NCBI GenBank assembly: GCA_049889095.1
Contig: JBLJFK010000017.1
DNA from: Ewingella sp049889095
GTDB taxonomy: Bacteria; Pseudomonadota; Gammaproteobacteria; Enterobacterales; Enterobacteriaceae
DNA: 64,000 nt
Direction: 5' to 3' (one strand)
Positions 54,994 through 62,452 of this stretch are shown one piece after another. The notes beneath the pieces were generated by a model that worked only from the letters and a program-made list of their open reading frames with translations, was not told the origin of the DNA and did not search any database. The position numbers were made by a program, and so were the translations under genes. Every line of letters starts with the position of its first letter. Position 1 is the stretch's first letter.

Positions 54994-55009
54994 TGTGATC
55001 AAGATCAAA
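54994..55009. promoter_or_regulatory. CRP/FNR-like site upstream of yagU
   Basis: TGTGATCAAGATCAAA matches CRP (TGTGA-N6-TCACA) at 9 of 10 positions and FNR (TTGAT-N4-ATCAA) at 9 of 10. TATAAT lies at 55020-55025. Which factor acts, if any, cannot be told. Confidence 0.5.
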
Positions 55010-55065
55010 TCTTTCGAATTATAATTCTTTAGTCTTATCAAGCATCACCTTATGCGATATGGACT

Positions 55066-55629
55066 ATGAAAATGAAAGTTTTTTTTGTAATGACACCTCC
55101 AGCTAGGCGCAGATATGGCGTTGCTCTCTTTGTCGGAATCATTGCTGGTATAATGTCAGCCTTTGTTAAATGGGGAGCAGAAGTTCCGTTGCCACCTCGT
55201 ACCTTCTCAGGCGGACGTGATGCATTTAATCCCCCGTTCCTGTTCCTCAGAGATTATTTAGGTATTGATCCGACCCAAACGGTATACCAATTCTCTGAAC
55301 ATATAATAAACCCTGTGCATATTACTCATATCATTTTCTCCCTTGTCTTTGCGGTAGGCTACTGTGTAGTCGCTGAAGTTTTTCCAAAGGTAAAGTTATG
55401 GCAAGGGGCGATGGCGGGTATTATTGCTACTGTTGCAGTGCACTGGATTAGTTTCCCGCTACTGGGACTGAGCCCGCAATTATCAGGAATACCCTTTGAT
55501 GAGTATTTATCTGAGTTAGTGGGGCACATTTTCTGGTTCTGGGCGATCGAGATGATTCGACGTGACTTAAGAAACAGAATAACGCATGAGCCTGATGCGG
55601 AAGTTCCTCTGAATGCCACTTTCCGATAA
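55066..55629 (+). CDS. yagU: YagU family inner membrane protein (DUF1440)
   Basis: A 187-residue membrane protein close to E. coli YagU (204). The stretches FVKWGAEVPLPPR, HITHIIFSLVFAVGYCVVAEVFPKVKLWQG, and FWFWAIEMIRRDLRNRITHEPDAEVPL are shared. E. coli YagU is needed for acid resistance by indirect evidence; the mechanism is unknown. Single gene with its own terminator. Confidence 0.92.
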   Translation: MKMKVFFVMTPPARRRYGVALFVGIIAGIMSAFVKWGAEVPLPPRTFSGGRDAFNPPFLFLRDYLGIDPTQTVYQFSEHIINPVHITHIIFSLVFAVGYCVVAEVFPKVKLWQGAMAGIIATVAVHWISFPLLGLSPQLSGIPFDEYLSELVGHIFWFWAIEMIRRDLRNRITHEPDAEVPLNATFR

Positions 55630-55644
55630 ATCTCGAATGAACAT

Positions 55645-55672
55645 AAAAACCCGCGAATGCGGGTTTTTATTT
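55645..55672 (+). terminator. Terminator of yagU
   Basis: Ten-bp stem AAAAACCCGC / GCGGGTTTTT with a GAAT loop followed by ATTTTT, 16 bp after the stop. Confidence 0.93.
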
Positions 55673-55721
55673 TTGCATACAGGATCGGCGTATCTTCTAC
55701 GTATCCTTTTCTGCCTCATGA

Positions 55722-56015
55722 AGTTTTGCTGAATAAATCGAACTTTTGTCCTCCATCCGGATCAGATCACCACATATCCTGATGATATCGCGGTATCCCG
55801 TGGCAAAAAAATCCAAAATCACCCACCAGGACAGCCTACAATAAGGCGTTCATCCATCCTGACACTCTGGGTTTGATGAGTCGGCCAGCCCAAGACGTCT
55901 TCACTGGGGCGTCCGCAACATCATTTTAAGCGGATTATTTCCACTGTATTGATGCTAAAACGCGTATTCCTCCTGCCGCTGCGGGCCACTCAGTGACTTA
56001 TTGATTCCATTTTAT
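55722..56015 (+). pseudogene. IS903-like (IS5 family) element, 5' half, decayed
   Basis: The left terminal repeat survives as AGTTTTGCTGAATAAATC (55722-55739), about 15 of 18 positions as in IS903, followed by GAACTTTTG. A GTG at 55800 opens VAKKSKITHQD, then in the next frame YNKAFIHPDTLG, matching the IS903 start MAKQKFKITNWSTYNKALI. At about 55950 the frame VLMLKRVFLLPLRATQ matches VLVIKRVFRLTLRAAQ. Frameshifts and stops show it is dead. The 3' half and right repeat are missing. Confidence 0.8.
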
Positions 56016-56455
56016 GTTAATAAAAATTCTACGTACGGCGAAATTTCCCATAAAGCCGAACATGTCAGCATGACGGCTAAAACTGATCTAAGGTACCCAC
56101 TTTGCGAACAGACAGACTCCGTAAAGAAATACGGTTATGGCAATGGTGGCCATAACCTGCCGGATAAGTCTTAGCTCTACATTGTATTTATAAGCCCACT
56201 GATCTGTTTGTATTAGTGTTAGCTACCCGATCTCTAAATAAGAATAAGCTTAGTTTACGAAATGATTACAAATGCATGGCGGTATGATTTTAAAATCTTT
56301 TGAGGGTTAATAAAAACTCCACTTGCTAATTTTTAAAGTGTTTCTGTAAGATAGAATTTAAAGGTGGATTAACCATCAATAAGAGTAACCAAGGTACTTA
56401 ATTCGTTAAGCAATGCTAATGAATTTTAGACGCAGCAGAGAAATAAAGGTTTGTT
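56016..56455. other. Intergenic stretch, nothing recognised
   Basis: 440 bp between the IS903-like remnant and the small hypothetical gene. I see no gene, repeat or RNA. The right half is AT-rich and probably contains the promoter of the next gene. Confidence 0.4.
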
Positions 56456-56782
56456 ATGAAAAAAAATGTTAACGATGACTCCGTATGCGGATTTTGCACT
56501 AGTAAATTAAAAAAAGATCCTGCTAAATGTTTCAATTGTGGCGCTGAAATGACGAGAGGGTATATTAATAGTCGGACGAGAACTTTAATTTTATACTTGC
56601 GATTTTTTTTGATTTTAATTTCTGCATTCTTAATGATATTAATTTATCAGAATCAGAATTTTATTAAATTATCTATTTTTTTAGATCCACTATTAATATT
56701 GATATCTTGGTTTTCACCTTGGATTTTCTTTAAATTAAAAAACAGAAACAATCATGTGTGGAGATTGAAAAATATGCGTTAG
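56456..56782 (+). CDS. Small zinc-ribbon membrane protein, unknown function
   Basis: A 108-residue protein I do not recognise. The N-terminus has two Cys pairs (CGFC and CFNC, 15 residues apart), the layout of a zinc ribbon. Two hydrophobic segments follow (ILYLRFFLILISAFLMILIY and LLILISWFSPWIFF), ending in a basic tail. Very AT-rich compared with the core genes, so probably acquired. AAAGGT lies upstream of the ATG. Not part of a visible operon. Confidence 0.6.
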   Translation: MKKNVNDDSVCGFCTSKLKKDPAKCFNCGAEMTRGYINSRTRTLILYLRFFLILISAFLMILIYQNQNFIKLSIFLDPLLILISWFSPWIFFKLKNRNNHVWRLKNMR

Positions 56783-56792
56783 TAGATAATAA

Positions 56793-57062
56793 AGTACTGT
56801 TGAAAAAGGGATCTGATTTGAGTCATCTTCTTTCCAGGAGAATTCAGAGGTCGGAAAATTTATTCAGCAGACGTACTTTTCTCTGAAAATGTCCGTAATA
56901 CCAGAGCGAAGCCCGATTTTTACGCAATGCCCGGATTGTTTCTATCCCTTTTGTCGTCGTATACACCGTCTTAAGGGATTTAAAATCCGACATCTGGATT
57001 GGCTATTCTCTACAGCTTTCCCCGATCGTATTCAATGACATTGAAGAGGTGGCCATGCGCCG
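56793..57062 (-). pseudogene. IS6-family element, 3' end remnant
   Basis: The minus strand reads NVIEYDRGKL, an in-frame stop, then DFKSLKTVYTTTKGIETIRALRKNRASLWYYG and a stop at 56844. This lines up with the C-terminal end of IS26-type transposases (KGIEVMRALRKGQASAFYYG). At 56793-56806 AGTACTGTTGAAAA is a worn IS6-family terminal repeat (GGCACTGTTGCAAA, 11 of 14). The N-terminal two thirds are missing. Confidence 0.78.
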
Positions 57063-57110
57063 CTCCTTCAATCAAAGCAATCATCCCCCGCTATTTGCAA
57101 CCGTGCCTCA

Positions 57111-57325
57111 CTACCCGCCCATAAGCGATCGAATGAGATCGGCATCTGTGTCCATTGTCGGATTAGAGACAATCATGCCAAGATCGGGACGGCCATCCAC
57201 AGCAAATCCCGAATACTCCAGCGTTATGATTCCAAGCGCCGGATGGCGCAGGCGCTTGGTACCCTCGCCATGCAGGCGCACGTCACTATTGCGCCAGAGT
57301 GATGCGAACTCAGGGCTACGCGCGC
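57111..57325 (-). pseudogene. C-terminal fragment of a MmyB-type XRE regulator
   Basis: The minus strand encodes ARSPEFASLWRNSDVRLHGEG and then TKRLRHPALGIITLEYSGF, ending at a TAG at 57111. This is the tail of the MmyB-like ligand-binding domain found behind XRE DNA-binding domains. The N-terminal 200 or so residues are missing; the sequence stops where the dehydrogenase fragment begins. Confidence 0.72.
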
Positions 57326-57661
57326 AAGACTGCTCAATCGGCCTATATCGGCGAGGGCCAAAACTGTTGGTCGGCCACGCATGTCAGCGATACAGTGCTT
57401 CTATTCCGGTTGGCTCTCGAAAAGCATGCAGCGGGTTCGCGCTACCACGCGACCGCCGAGCGCGATCACGTTCCGCGCTATTGCTGAAGTCATTGGCCGA
57501 AGGCTCGACGAGCCAGCGAATAAAGCCGATGTGCAGTTTGGCTGGCTGAATATGTTCGCGAGCAAGGATATGTCTGCCTCGAACGCGATCACGCAGCAAA
57601 AGATCGGGTGGCATCCGACTGGCACAGGGCTGCTCAATGATATCGCTCAGCGCTGGGGGAG
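57326..57661 (+). pseudogene. C-terminal fragment of an NAD-dependent epimerase/SDR, frameshifted
   Basis: The plus strand reads ARKTAQSAYIGEGQNCW, then ATHVSDTVLLFRLALEKHAAG and SRYHATAERD, then after a frameshift near 57470 FRAIAEVIGRRLDEP and QQKIGWHPTGTGLLNDIAQ. Together they match the last third of atypical SDR proteins (…WPAVHVDDAARLFRLALEKG…RDIAEVIGRRL…). The Rossmann N-terminus is absent. Such SDR genes are often divergent from an XRE/MmyB regulator, as the flanking fragment implies. Confidence 0.72.
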
Positions 57662-57841
57662 TCTGAATTCATCTTCTAACTTAATGATTTATAAATCTTA
57701 AAACTTGATTCAACTTTTGCTTTGGGCCTAAAGCAATTTATGAGGGAATATCGCTACATTTTTATCAAAGGTTATCCTTCTTGTTTTGATGCCTCCAACT
57801 TGTTGAATGCTATAAGTTTCGGGAGGTATAAATGCTTATAC

Positions 57842-58165
57842 TCATGGCCGAAGCATCAAACCTGTAGCTCGACGTGCCTGCAGGATATTGACGTAGGTAA
57901 TTAACGGTGGTTGTTCCGTGAACGAAAAACCACTGCGATCAATGCGTAGCAGACCATAGCGCTCGACCACAAAATTCACGGCATCTTTCAGCGAGATACC
58001 GGACTCGATATGTTCCTGAATAACCGACTCATAGTGGAACGGGGTGTCATTAAGCGTCAGGCCGTAATGGCGCTCAAACAGGTACGTCAGGAGTTGTTTC
58101 CAGACGACCACGGGTGACAGGCAGGGTTGAGCCTCCCGTGTCGGGGATACGGGTAAAGTTTGCAT
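57842..58165 (-). CDS. cbtA: CbtA/YkfI-family toxin, C-terminally short, no antitoxin
   Basis: A 107-residue protein of the CbtA (YeeV) toxin family, whose E. coli members block FtsZ and MreB assembly. The core HYGLTLNDTPF, IEQHIESGIS-like IQEHIESGISLKDAVNFVVERYGLLR and ILQARRATGLM is well kept. It ends at LMLRP, some 15 residues before the usual end. The cognate antitoxin gene (cbeA/yeeU), normally just upstream, is missing; an IS21 fragment lies there instead. No strong ribosome site is seen, so it may be silent. Confidence 0.85.
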   Translation of the reverse strand: MQTLPVSPTREAQPCLSPVVVWKQLLTYLFERHYGLTLNDTPFHYESVIQEHIESGISLKDAVNFVVERYGLLRIDRSGFSFTEQPPLITYVNILQARRATGLMLRP

Positions 58166-58218
58166 AGTTATTATCTCGTAGTGTGAAAGGAAAAGGACAG
58201 TGAAGACGTTGAGGTAAC

Positions 58219-58569
58219 CTAAGGATAAATGGGGGGGTTATCGGGCTCATGCTGCTGATACTCCTGCCAGAGCAGAAGCCTGGTCATGCCTTTACGTTTG
58301 AGTTTATGGTGACAGGCGACGAAGTCAGCGGGCCGCTTGAGTAAGGCGGGATGGCGCCCGGCATACAGCTGGTTTTCCAGCTGGCTATCGGTCACACCGT
58401 CGAGTAAGGGCCATACCAGGTCGCTGCCCTTAAACCGGGTGACAATTTCGGAGATAGTGCCACAGTCGACGTTCAGACAGGCGGCGATGCTGCGATTAGG
58501 CAGATGACAATCAAACTTGAAGCGTAAAACGTCTTTAATTTTGCTCACGGATGTTCTCTGCTTCGGCAT
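58219..58569 (-). pseudogene. IS21-family transposase IstA, N-terminal fragment
   Basis: 116 residues with MPKQRTSVSKIKDVLRFKFD, the helix-turn-helix NRSIAACLNVDCGTISEIVTRF, and KRKGMTRLLLWQEYQQHEP, the normal N-terminus of IstA (about 500 residues). It stops at IYP; the catalytic domain and istB are gone. Confidence 0.9.
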
Positions 58570-58797
58570 GGGCCGGGCCGGCCCTCACGGGAGATGGAAC
58601 TGTGAGGATAGTTGACCCATTGATTTATCGACAGAAAACGCGGGATTCCGGATTCAAGATCACCGATAACGGATTAAAGATCACGGATTTCGGCAAATGG
58701 CCGGATTTGATCGGATAAAACCGTATTCAGTGATCGGTTAAGACTGAAATGGATGATCGGTTGAAACCGTAATCCGTGGTCGGATTGGGCCGAAACA
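58570..58797 (-). mobile_element. Left end of the IS21-family element with multiple terminal repeats
   Basis: Upstream of the IstA fragment are several copies of a GATCGG-type unit (GATCGGATAAAACCGT at 58709, GATCGGTTAAGAC at 58732, GATCGGTTGAAACCGT at 58755, and weaker GATCACCGAT and GATCACGGAT). Such arrays bind IstA in IS21-family ends. The tip is probably at 58797, reading TGTTTCGGCC on the minus strand. The right end is absent. Confidence 0.65.
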
Positions 58798-58834
58798 TGC
58801 CTCAGACCACGCATGATTAGAGAAATAACCCCAT

Positions 58835-59428
58835 TTAGACCTTCCATCTGAACGGTAGGAGGCCCACCATGTCAGGATGATGGTAACGAGTCGTTGCGTT
58901 CAAGATTGTGAGTGCCATTGCCTTGGGGTTCTGAACACCCGGCAGCGTTTTTTCATCCAGCCCCGCGGCAAGAATGTGCTCCACCTGTGCCGCCAACAGC
59001 ACCGCGTGGTCATCGAGGATTTCGGGGGTTTCCTGGACGATTTTCACGGCCGCTGACAGCAACTCTGCATCGTCGACGACTTTGCGCTGCTTGATGACGG
59101 CTAAGGTTCTTAGCCATTCCACCAAGCGCTCATCGGCAGGTGCATCCTTTATGGCAATAGCATTGGTTGCATCGGAAACACGATGGAGCCAACGATGGAT
59201 CACCGCTGCACGAAGCGCAGCCTTACTAGAAAAATGTCGATAGATGTTGCCATGGCTCATCTTCATCAAACGTGCCACATCGACCACATTCAACTTATCA
59301 AGCCCGTGGCGTCGCAGAAGGAATTCGGCAGTATCGAGTATTCGAGCGTGCATCTCGTCTGCATCCGAAATGCTTGGACTCTTTACCTTGCTTACGCCAT
59401 GAACATCTGCGTCACGGTGTATCGTCAT
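58835..59428 (-). CDS. TetR-family regulator, probably truncated
   Basis: A 197-residue TetR protein: the helix-turn-helix ILDTAEFLLRRHGLDKLNVVDVARLMKMSHGNIYRHFSSKAALRAAVI is intact. The ligand domain reaches NATTRYHHPDMVG and then ends in LLPFRWKV, where relatives run on for some 20-30 residues. The truncation is 38 bp from the IS21 left end. Its ATG overlaps the stop of an aldo-keto reductase tail (TAATG), so the two were once an operon. Confidence 0.78.
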   Translation of the reverse strand: MTIHRDADVHGVSKVKSPSISDADEMHARILDTAEFLLRRHGLDKLNVVDVARLMKMSHGNIYRHFSSKAALRAAVIHRWLHRVSDATNAIAIKDAPADERLVEWLRTLAVIKQRKVVDDAELLSAAVKIVQETPEILDDHAVLLAAQVEHILAAGLDEKTLPGVQNPKAMALTILNATTRYHHPDMVGLLPFRWKV

Positions 59429-59540
59429 TAATGCACCATAAAACGTTCGCCGTGGACTGCATCTTGCGGTACTGCTTCCTCGATTGCTGCCAGCGCGTCA
59501 GCGGACAGTTGAATCGGAGAGGCTAGCGCTTCGCGCAGCC
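59428..59540 (-). pseudogene. C-terminal tail of an aldo-keto reductase
   Basis: Minus strand reads SPIQLSADALAAIEEAV then PQDAVHGERFMVH and a stop, the usual C-terminus of aldo-keto reductases. Everything upstream is replaced by the integrase gene, whose stop abuts the break. The stop shares its A with the TetR start codon. Confidence 0.68.
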
Positions 59541-60143
59541 TTAGACTTCAATCGATTCAGAGATCTCTAACGCATCATCGACTTCAATGCCCAGATAACG
59601 GACTGTGCTTTCCAGTTTCTTATGGCCCAACAGAAGTTGGATCACCCGAAGATTCTTAGTTTTCTTGTAGATCAGGTAAGGTTTTGTTCTTCTCATGGAA
59701 TGTGTGCTGTAAAGCGAATCTTCGAGACCAAGCTTTGCTACCCACCCATGAAAAATTCGGTTGTATTGCCGGGTTGATATGTGCTGGTTAGTACTAACCC
59801 GAGACCGGAACAAGAAGTCTTTACTGTGCAAATTGCCAAGCTTTATCAATGCAGCAACAGCTTCTCTTGTCCCTTTGGTTATCTCAAATTGCACAGGGTT
59901 ACCGGTTTTCTGTTGCAACACCGTAGCTCTGCTTGAAACAGAGCTACCATATGCAACATCAGATACTTTTAGTTTGACCAGATCACAGCCTCGTAGCTTG
60001 CTGTCCAAGGCCATATTGAATAGAGCCAAATCGCGCGTTTTACCTTCCAGTTCAAGCCTGATTCGGATCCCCCAGATATGAGATATCTGAAGTGGTCTTT
60101 TTTGGCCGATGATACGGTCTTTGTTCCACGGTGACGTGTTCAT
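59541..60143 (-). CDS. Short tyrosine recombinase (phage-integrase family)
   Basis: A 200-residue recombinase with only the catalytic domain. The active-site set is visible: Arg in SKLRGCDLVKLK, Lys in QQKTGNPV, HxxR in HSMRRT, His in LLGHKKLEST and the nucleophile Tyr in VRYLG. There is no N-terminal core-binding domain, as in FimB-size enzymes and some plasmid recombinases. The start at 60143 has a good GGAG. It abuts a broken aldo-keto reductase gene and may have carried the island in. Confidence 0.9.
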   Translation of the reverse strand: MNTSPWNKDRIIGQKRPLQISHIWGIRIRLELEGKTRDLALFNMALDSKLRGCDLVKLKVSDVAYGSSVSSRATVLQQKTGNPVQFEITKGTREAVAALIKLGNLHSKDFLFRSRVSTNQHISTRQYNRIFHGWVAKLGLEDSLYSTHSMRRTKPYLIYKKTKNLRVIQLLLGHKKLESTVRYLGIEVDDALEISESIEV

Positions 60144-60179
60144 ACTCAAATCTCCTGCAATGTGGGAGATTTGAGTATG
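60141..60179 (-). promoter_or_regulatory. 15-bp hairpin covering the integrase ribosome site and start codon
   Basis: CATACTCAAATCTCC (60141-60155) and GGAGATTTGAGTATG (60165-60179) are perfect inverse copies with a 9-nt loop. In the minus-strand mRNA the downstream arm is GGAG-spacer-ATG, so both the Shine-Dalgarno and the start codon are base-paired. This would strongly limit translation. Confidence 0.8.
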
Positions 60180-60316
60180 GTTGTCCCTCATGAGCGAACA
60201 GCAGACATTCACTGATGGCGACTGAATATTTTGTCACATTAAACTAAACGTATTTGTTGCGAAACATGATTGATATACCTATAAAATTCATGAACCTATA
60301 TAAAAATGAGGACACT

Positions 60317-60733
60317 ATGGATATTTCAATCAGAAAATTATTGCCGCTTGAATGGGATCTTGCTTACAGTCTTATTTCACAACTAAGGAATATTTCCAAA
60401 GAGAAATTTATTGAAAGCGTCAGAATTCAGACATTAAACGGTTATGAACTTGTTGGCGCATTTGGTGATGAGAAAATGCTTGGTTTGATAGGCTTCCGTC
60501 CCGTTCATACCCTCGCTAGAGGATCACATCTCCATATAGATGATTTGGTTGTTGATGAGGCATCAAGAAGCACAGGGATAGGAAAAAAACTGCTGGATTT
60601 TGCCTCCCTTGAATCAGAAAGCAGGGGCATGAACTTCGTGTTCCTTGATGCCAGAAAAAAAGCGATTTCATTTTATGAAAGAAATGGTTTTGTCGCTCAC
60701 TCATCGCCATCAATGAAAAAGCCACTCAGATAA
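60317..60733 (+). CDS. GNAT-family N-acetyltransferase
   Basis: A 138-residue GNAT enzyme: SIRKLLPLEWDLAYSLISQLR, acetyl-CoA loop ASRSTGIGKKLLDFA and FLDARKKAISFYERNGF. The ATG at 60317 has TGAGGA upstream; a longer frame is unlikely. AT-rich, beside the recombinase, so probably part of the acquired DNA. Substrate unknown. Confidence 0.85.
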   Translation: MDISIRKLLPLEWDLAYSLISQLRNISKEKFIESVRIQTLNGYELVGAFGDEKMLGLIGFRPVHTLARGSHLHIDDLVVDEASRSTGIGKKLLDFASLESESRGMNFVFLDARKKAISFYERNGFVAHSSPSMKKPLR

Positions 60734-60925
60734 AACTAGAATGACTGCTTAAGGCCAGCTACCTCGCCCATTTAACATTAGAGTTCATGCGCAACTTCCG
60801 GATTTGGCACCAAGCCGCCTGCTGAGAAACGTCGTGGGCTGTGAGCGAAGAGCGGGCGTTATGGCTATAGCCTCATGATGTCGATATTAGTATTCAGTAT
60901 CGGATGAGATAATGCATCTTGGATG

Positions 60926-61105
60926 CTATCTATTGGACATTAACAGCCTAGACAACTGTTGCGCAGAGGCTCCTACCACAAGTGCAATAATCAATACTCC
61001 CACAGTGGGTAATGTCCTGCCGGTAAAAAAGCATCCCAGAAGTAAAACTGCGTATGTTGCGACAATGCCAGTAAGCATAGAAATAATAAAAACGTGAGTT
61101 TTCAT
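60926..61105 (-). CDS. Small membrane protein at the end of the fluoride operon
   Basis: A 59-residue protein with two hydrophobic helices (VFIISMLTGIVATYAVLLLGCFF and TVGVLIIALVVGASA) and a charged end. AAGGAG lies 5 bp from the second of two adjacent ATG codons. It follows the enolase gene on the same strand after a hairpin. Not similar to CrcB/Fluc as far as I can see. Function unknown; a role in the operon is inferred from position only. Confidence 0.6.
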   Translation of the reverse strand: MKTHVFIISMLTGIVATYAVLLLGCFFTGRTLPTVGVLIIALVVGASAQQLSRLLMSNR

Positions 61106-61114
61106 CATATCTCC

Positions 61115-61147
61115 TTAATCCCCCCGGCTGTGCTCCTGGGGGATTAA
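61115..61147 (-). terminator. 10-bp hairpin after the enolase gene
   Basis: TTAATCCCCC / GGGGGATTAA with a 13-nt loop between eno and the small membrane gene. No T run, so it may be an mRNA-stabilising or partial stop rather than a full terminator. On the minus strand its downstream arm lies just before the AAGGAG of the small gene. Confidence 0.55.
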
Positions 61148-61157
61148 CACGATAAGG

Positions 61158-62438
61158 TTATTTAAAGGCAGACTTTCCTGCGAACTGTGCCGACGAACCC
61201 AGTTCATCCTCAATTCGCATCAGCTGGTTGTATTTTTCGATACGCTCACCCCGACATGGCGCCCCTGTTTTAAGATGACCGGCACGCATGGCTACTGTCA
61301 TATCGGCGATAAAGCTGTCCACCGTTTCACCGCTGCGGTGCGAGATAAAGGCACCCCAGTTGTTGTCATGACAAAGCTGGACTGCGTCAAAGGTTTCACT
61401 CAGGGAACCAATCTGGTTGAGTTTAATCAATGCGGCGTTGGCAAGATTTTCATCTATTCCGCGCTGGATATATTTCACATTGGTCACAAACAGGTCATCA
61501 CCAACCAGTTCCACCTGACCCCCTAGCGTATCGTGCAGAATTTTCCACCCAGCCCAGTCATCCTCAGCGAGACCGTCTTCAATCAGGGCAATCGGGAAGT
61601 TTTTCACCAATGTTTGATAGTAGTTTGTCATTTCCTCTGAGGTCAGCTCGGCATTTTCTGTGCGCAGATGATATTTACCATCACTGTAGAACTCGCTGGA
61701 GGCGGGATCCATGCAGATAACAATGTCTTCACCAGGGCGGTAACCTGCTTTTTCAATGGCCAGCACAATCAGCTCCAAAGGCTCGCGATTTGAAGAAACA
61801 GCCGGTGCAAAACCCCCTTCATCTCCCACGCCGGTCGACAACCCCTTATCAAGAAGAACCTGGCGAAGTGCCTGATACACCTCACTCCCCCAGCGCACGG
61901 CCTCCCTGAACGTCGGTGCACCGCAGGGGGCAATCATGTATTCCTGAAAGTCAGCCCCTTGTCCGCGGGCATGGACCCCCCCGTTAATGATGTTCATGCA
62001 GGGCACCGGCAACAGATTTGCCCCAATTCCGCCAAGGTAACGGTACAAAGGCGTCTGCGATAGCTGAGCCGCAAGCCTCGATACGGCAAGCGACACGCCC
62101 AGAATAGCATTTGCTCCCAGACGCGCTTTATTATCCGTCCCGTCAAGGGCGATCATGATGTTGTCGATGCCGCGCTGGTCGCGGACATCGTGTCCTTTAA
62201 GGCTGTCAAAAATTTCGGAGTTAACGCTTCCGATTGCGTTAAGCACGCCTTTCCCGCCAAAGCGCGCTTTATCACCGTCGCGGCGCTCAATGGCCTCGCG
62301 CGAACCGGTACTGGCTCCTGAAGGTACGGAGGCTCTTGCCATCGAGCCGCACTGAGTTGTGACATCCACTTCTATGGTCGGGTTACCCCGGGAATCCAGA
62401 ATTTCGCGGGCAACAATTTTATCAATAATAAAGCTCAT
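61158..62438 (-). CDS. eno: Second enolase, fluoride-operon type
   Basis: A complete enolase of 426 residues: SGASTGSREA, the His in NGGVHA, QEYMI, GDEGGFAP, metal ligands in MDPASSEF, LIEDGLAEDDW and GDDLFVTN, the catalytic Lys in LIKLNQIGSLSET, and SHRSGET. The loop after the conserved His reads ARGQGADF rather than DNNVDI as in the E. coli housekeeping enzyme. Fluoride with phosphate inhibits enolase, so a spare copy under a fluoride riboswitch is a sensible resistance gene. GAGG precedes its ATG; 14 bp from the usp gene. Confidence 0.95.
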   Translation of the reverse strand: MSFIIDKIVAREILDSRGNPTIEVDVTTQCGSMARASVPSGASTGSREAIERRDGDKARFGGKGVLNAIGSVNSEIFDSLKGHDVRDQRGIDNIMIALDGTDNKARLGANAILGVSLAVSRLAAQLSQTPLYRYLGGIGANLLPVPCMNIINGGVHARGQGADFQEYMIAPCGAPTFREAVRWGSEVYQALRQVLLDKGLSTGVGDEGGFAPAVSSNREPLELIVLAIEKAGYRPGEDIVICMDPASSEFYSDGKYHLRTENAELTSEEMTNYYQTLVKNFPIALIEDGLAEDDWAGWKILHDTLGGQVELVGDDLFVTNVKYIQRGIDENLANAALIKLNQIGSLSETFDAVQLCHDNNWGAFISHRSGETVDSFIADMTVAMRAGHLKTGAPCRGERIEKYNQLMRIEDELGSSAQFAGKSAFK

Positions 62439-62452
62439 ATAAACCTCGAGTG

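Noticed and set aside
54994..55009. A clear class II FNR or CRP promoter for yagU
   Set aside because: The site itself is good, but its distance to the visible TATAAT does not fit the usual -41.5 position, so I list only the site.
57049..57549. A 166-codon plus-strand open frame
   Set aside because: It crosses the IS6 remnant, the regulator tail on the other strand and the SDR fragment. Its protein has no domain, and the other frames carry clear homologies.
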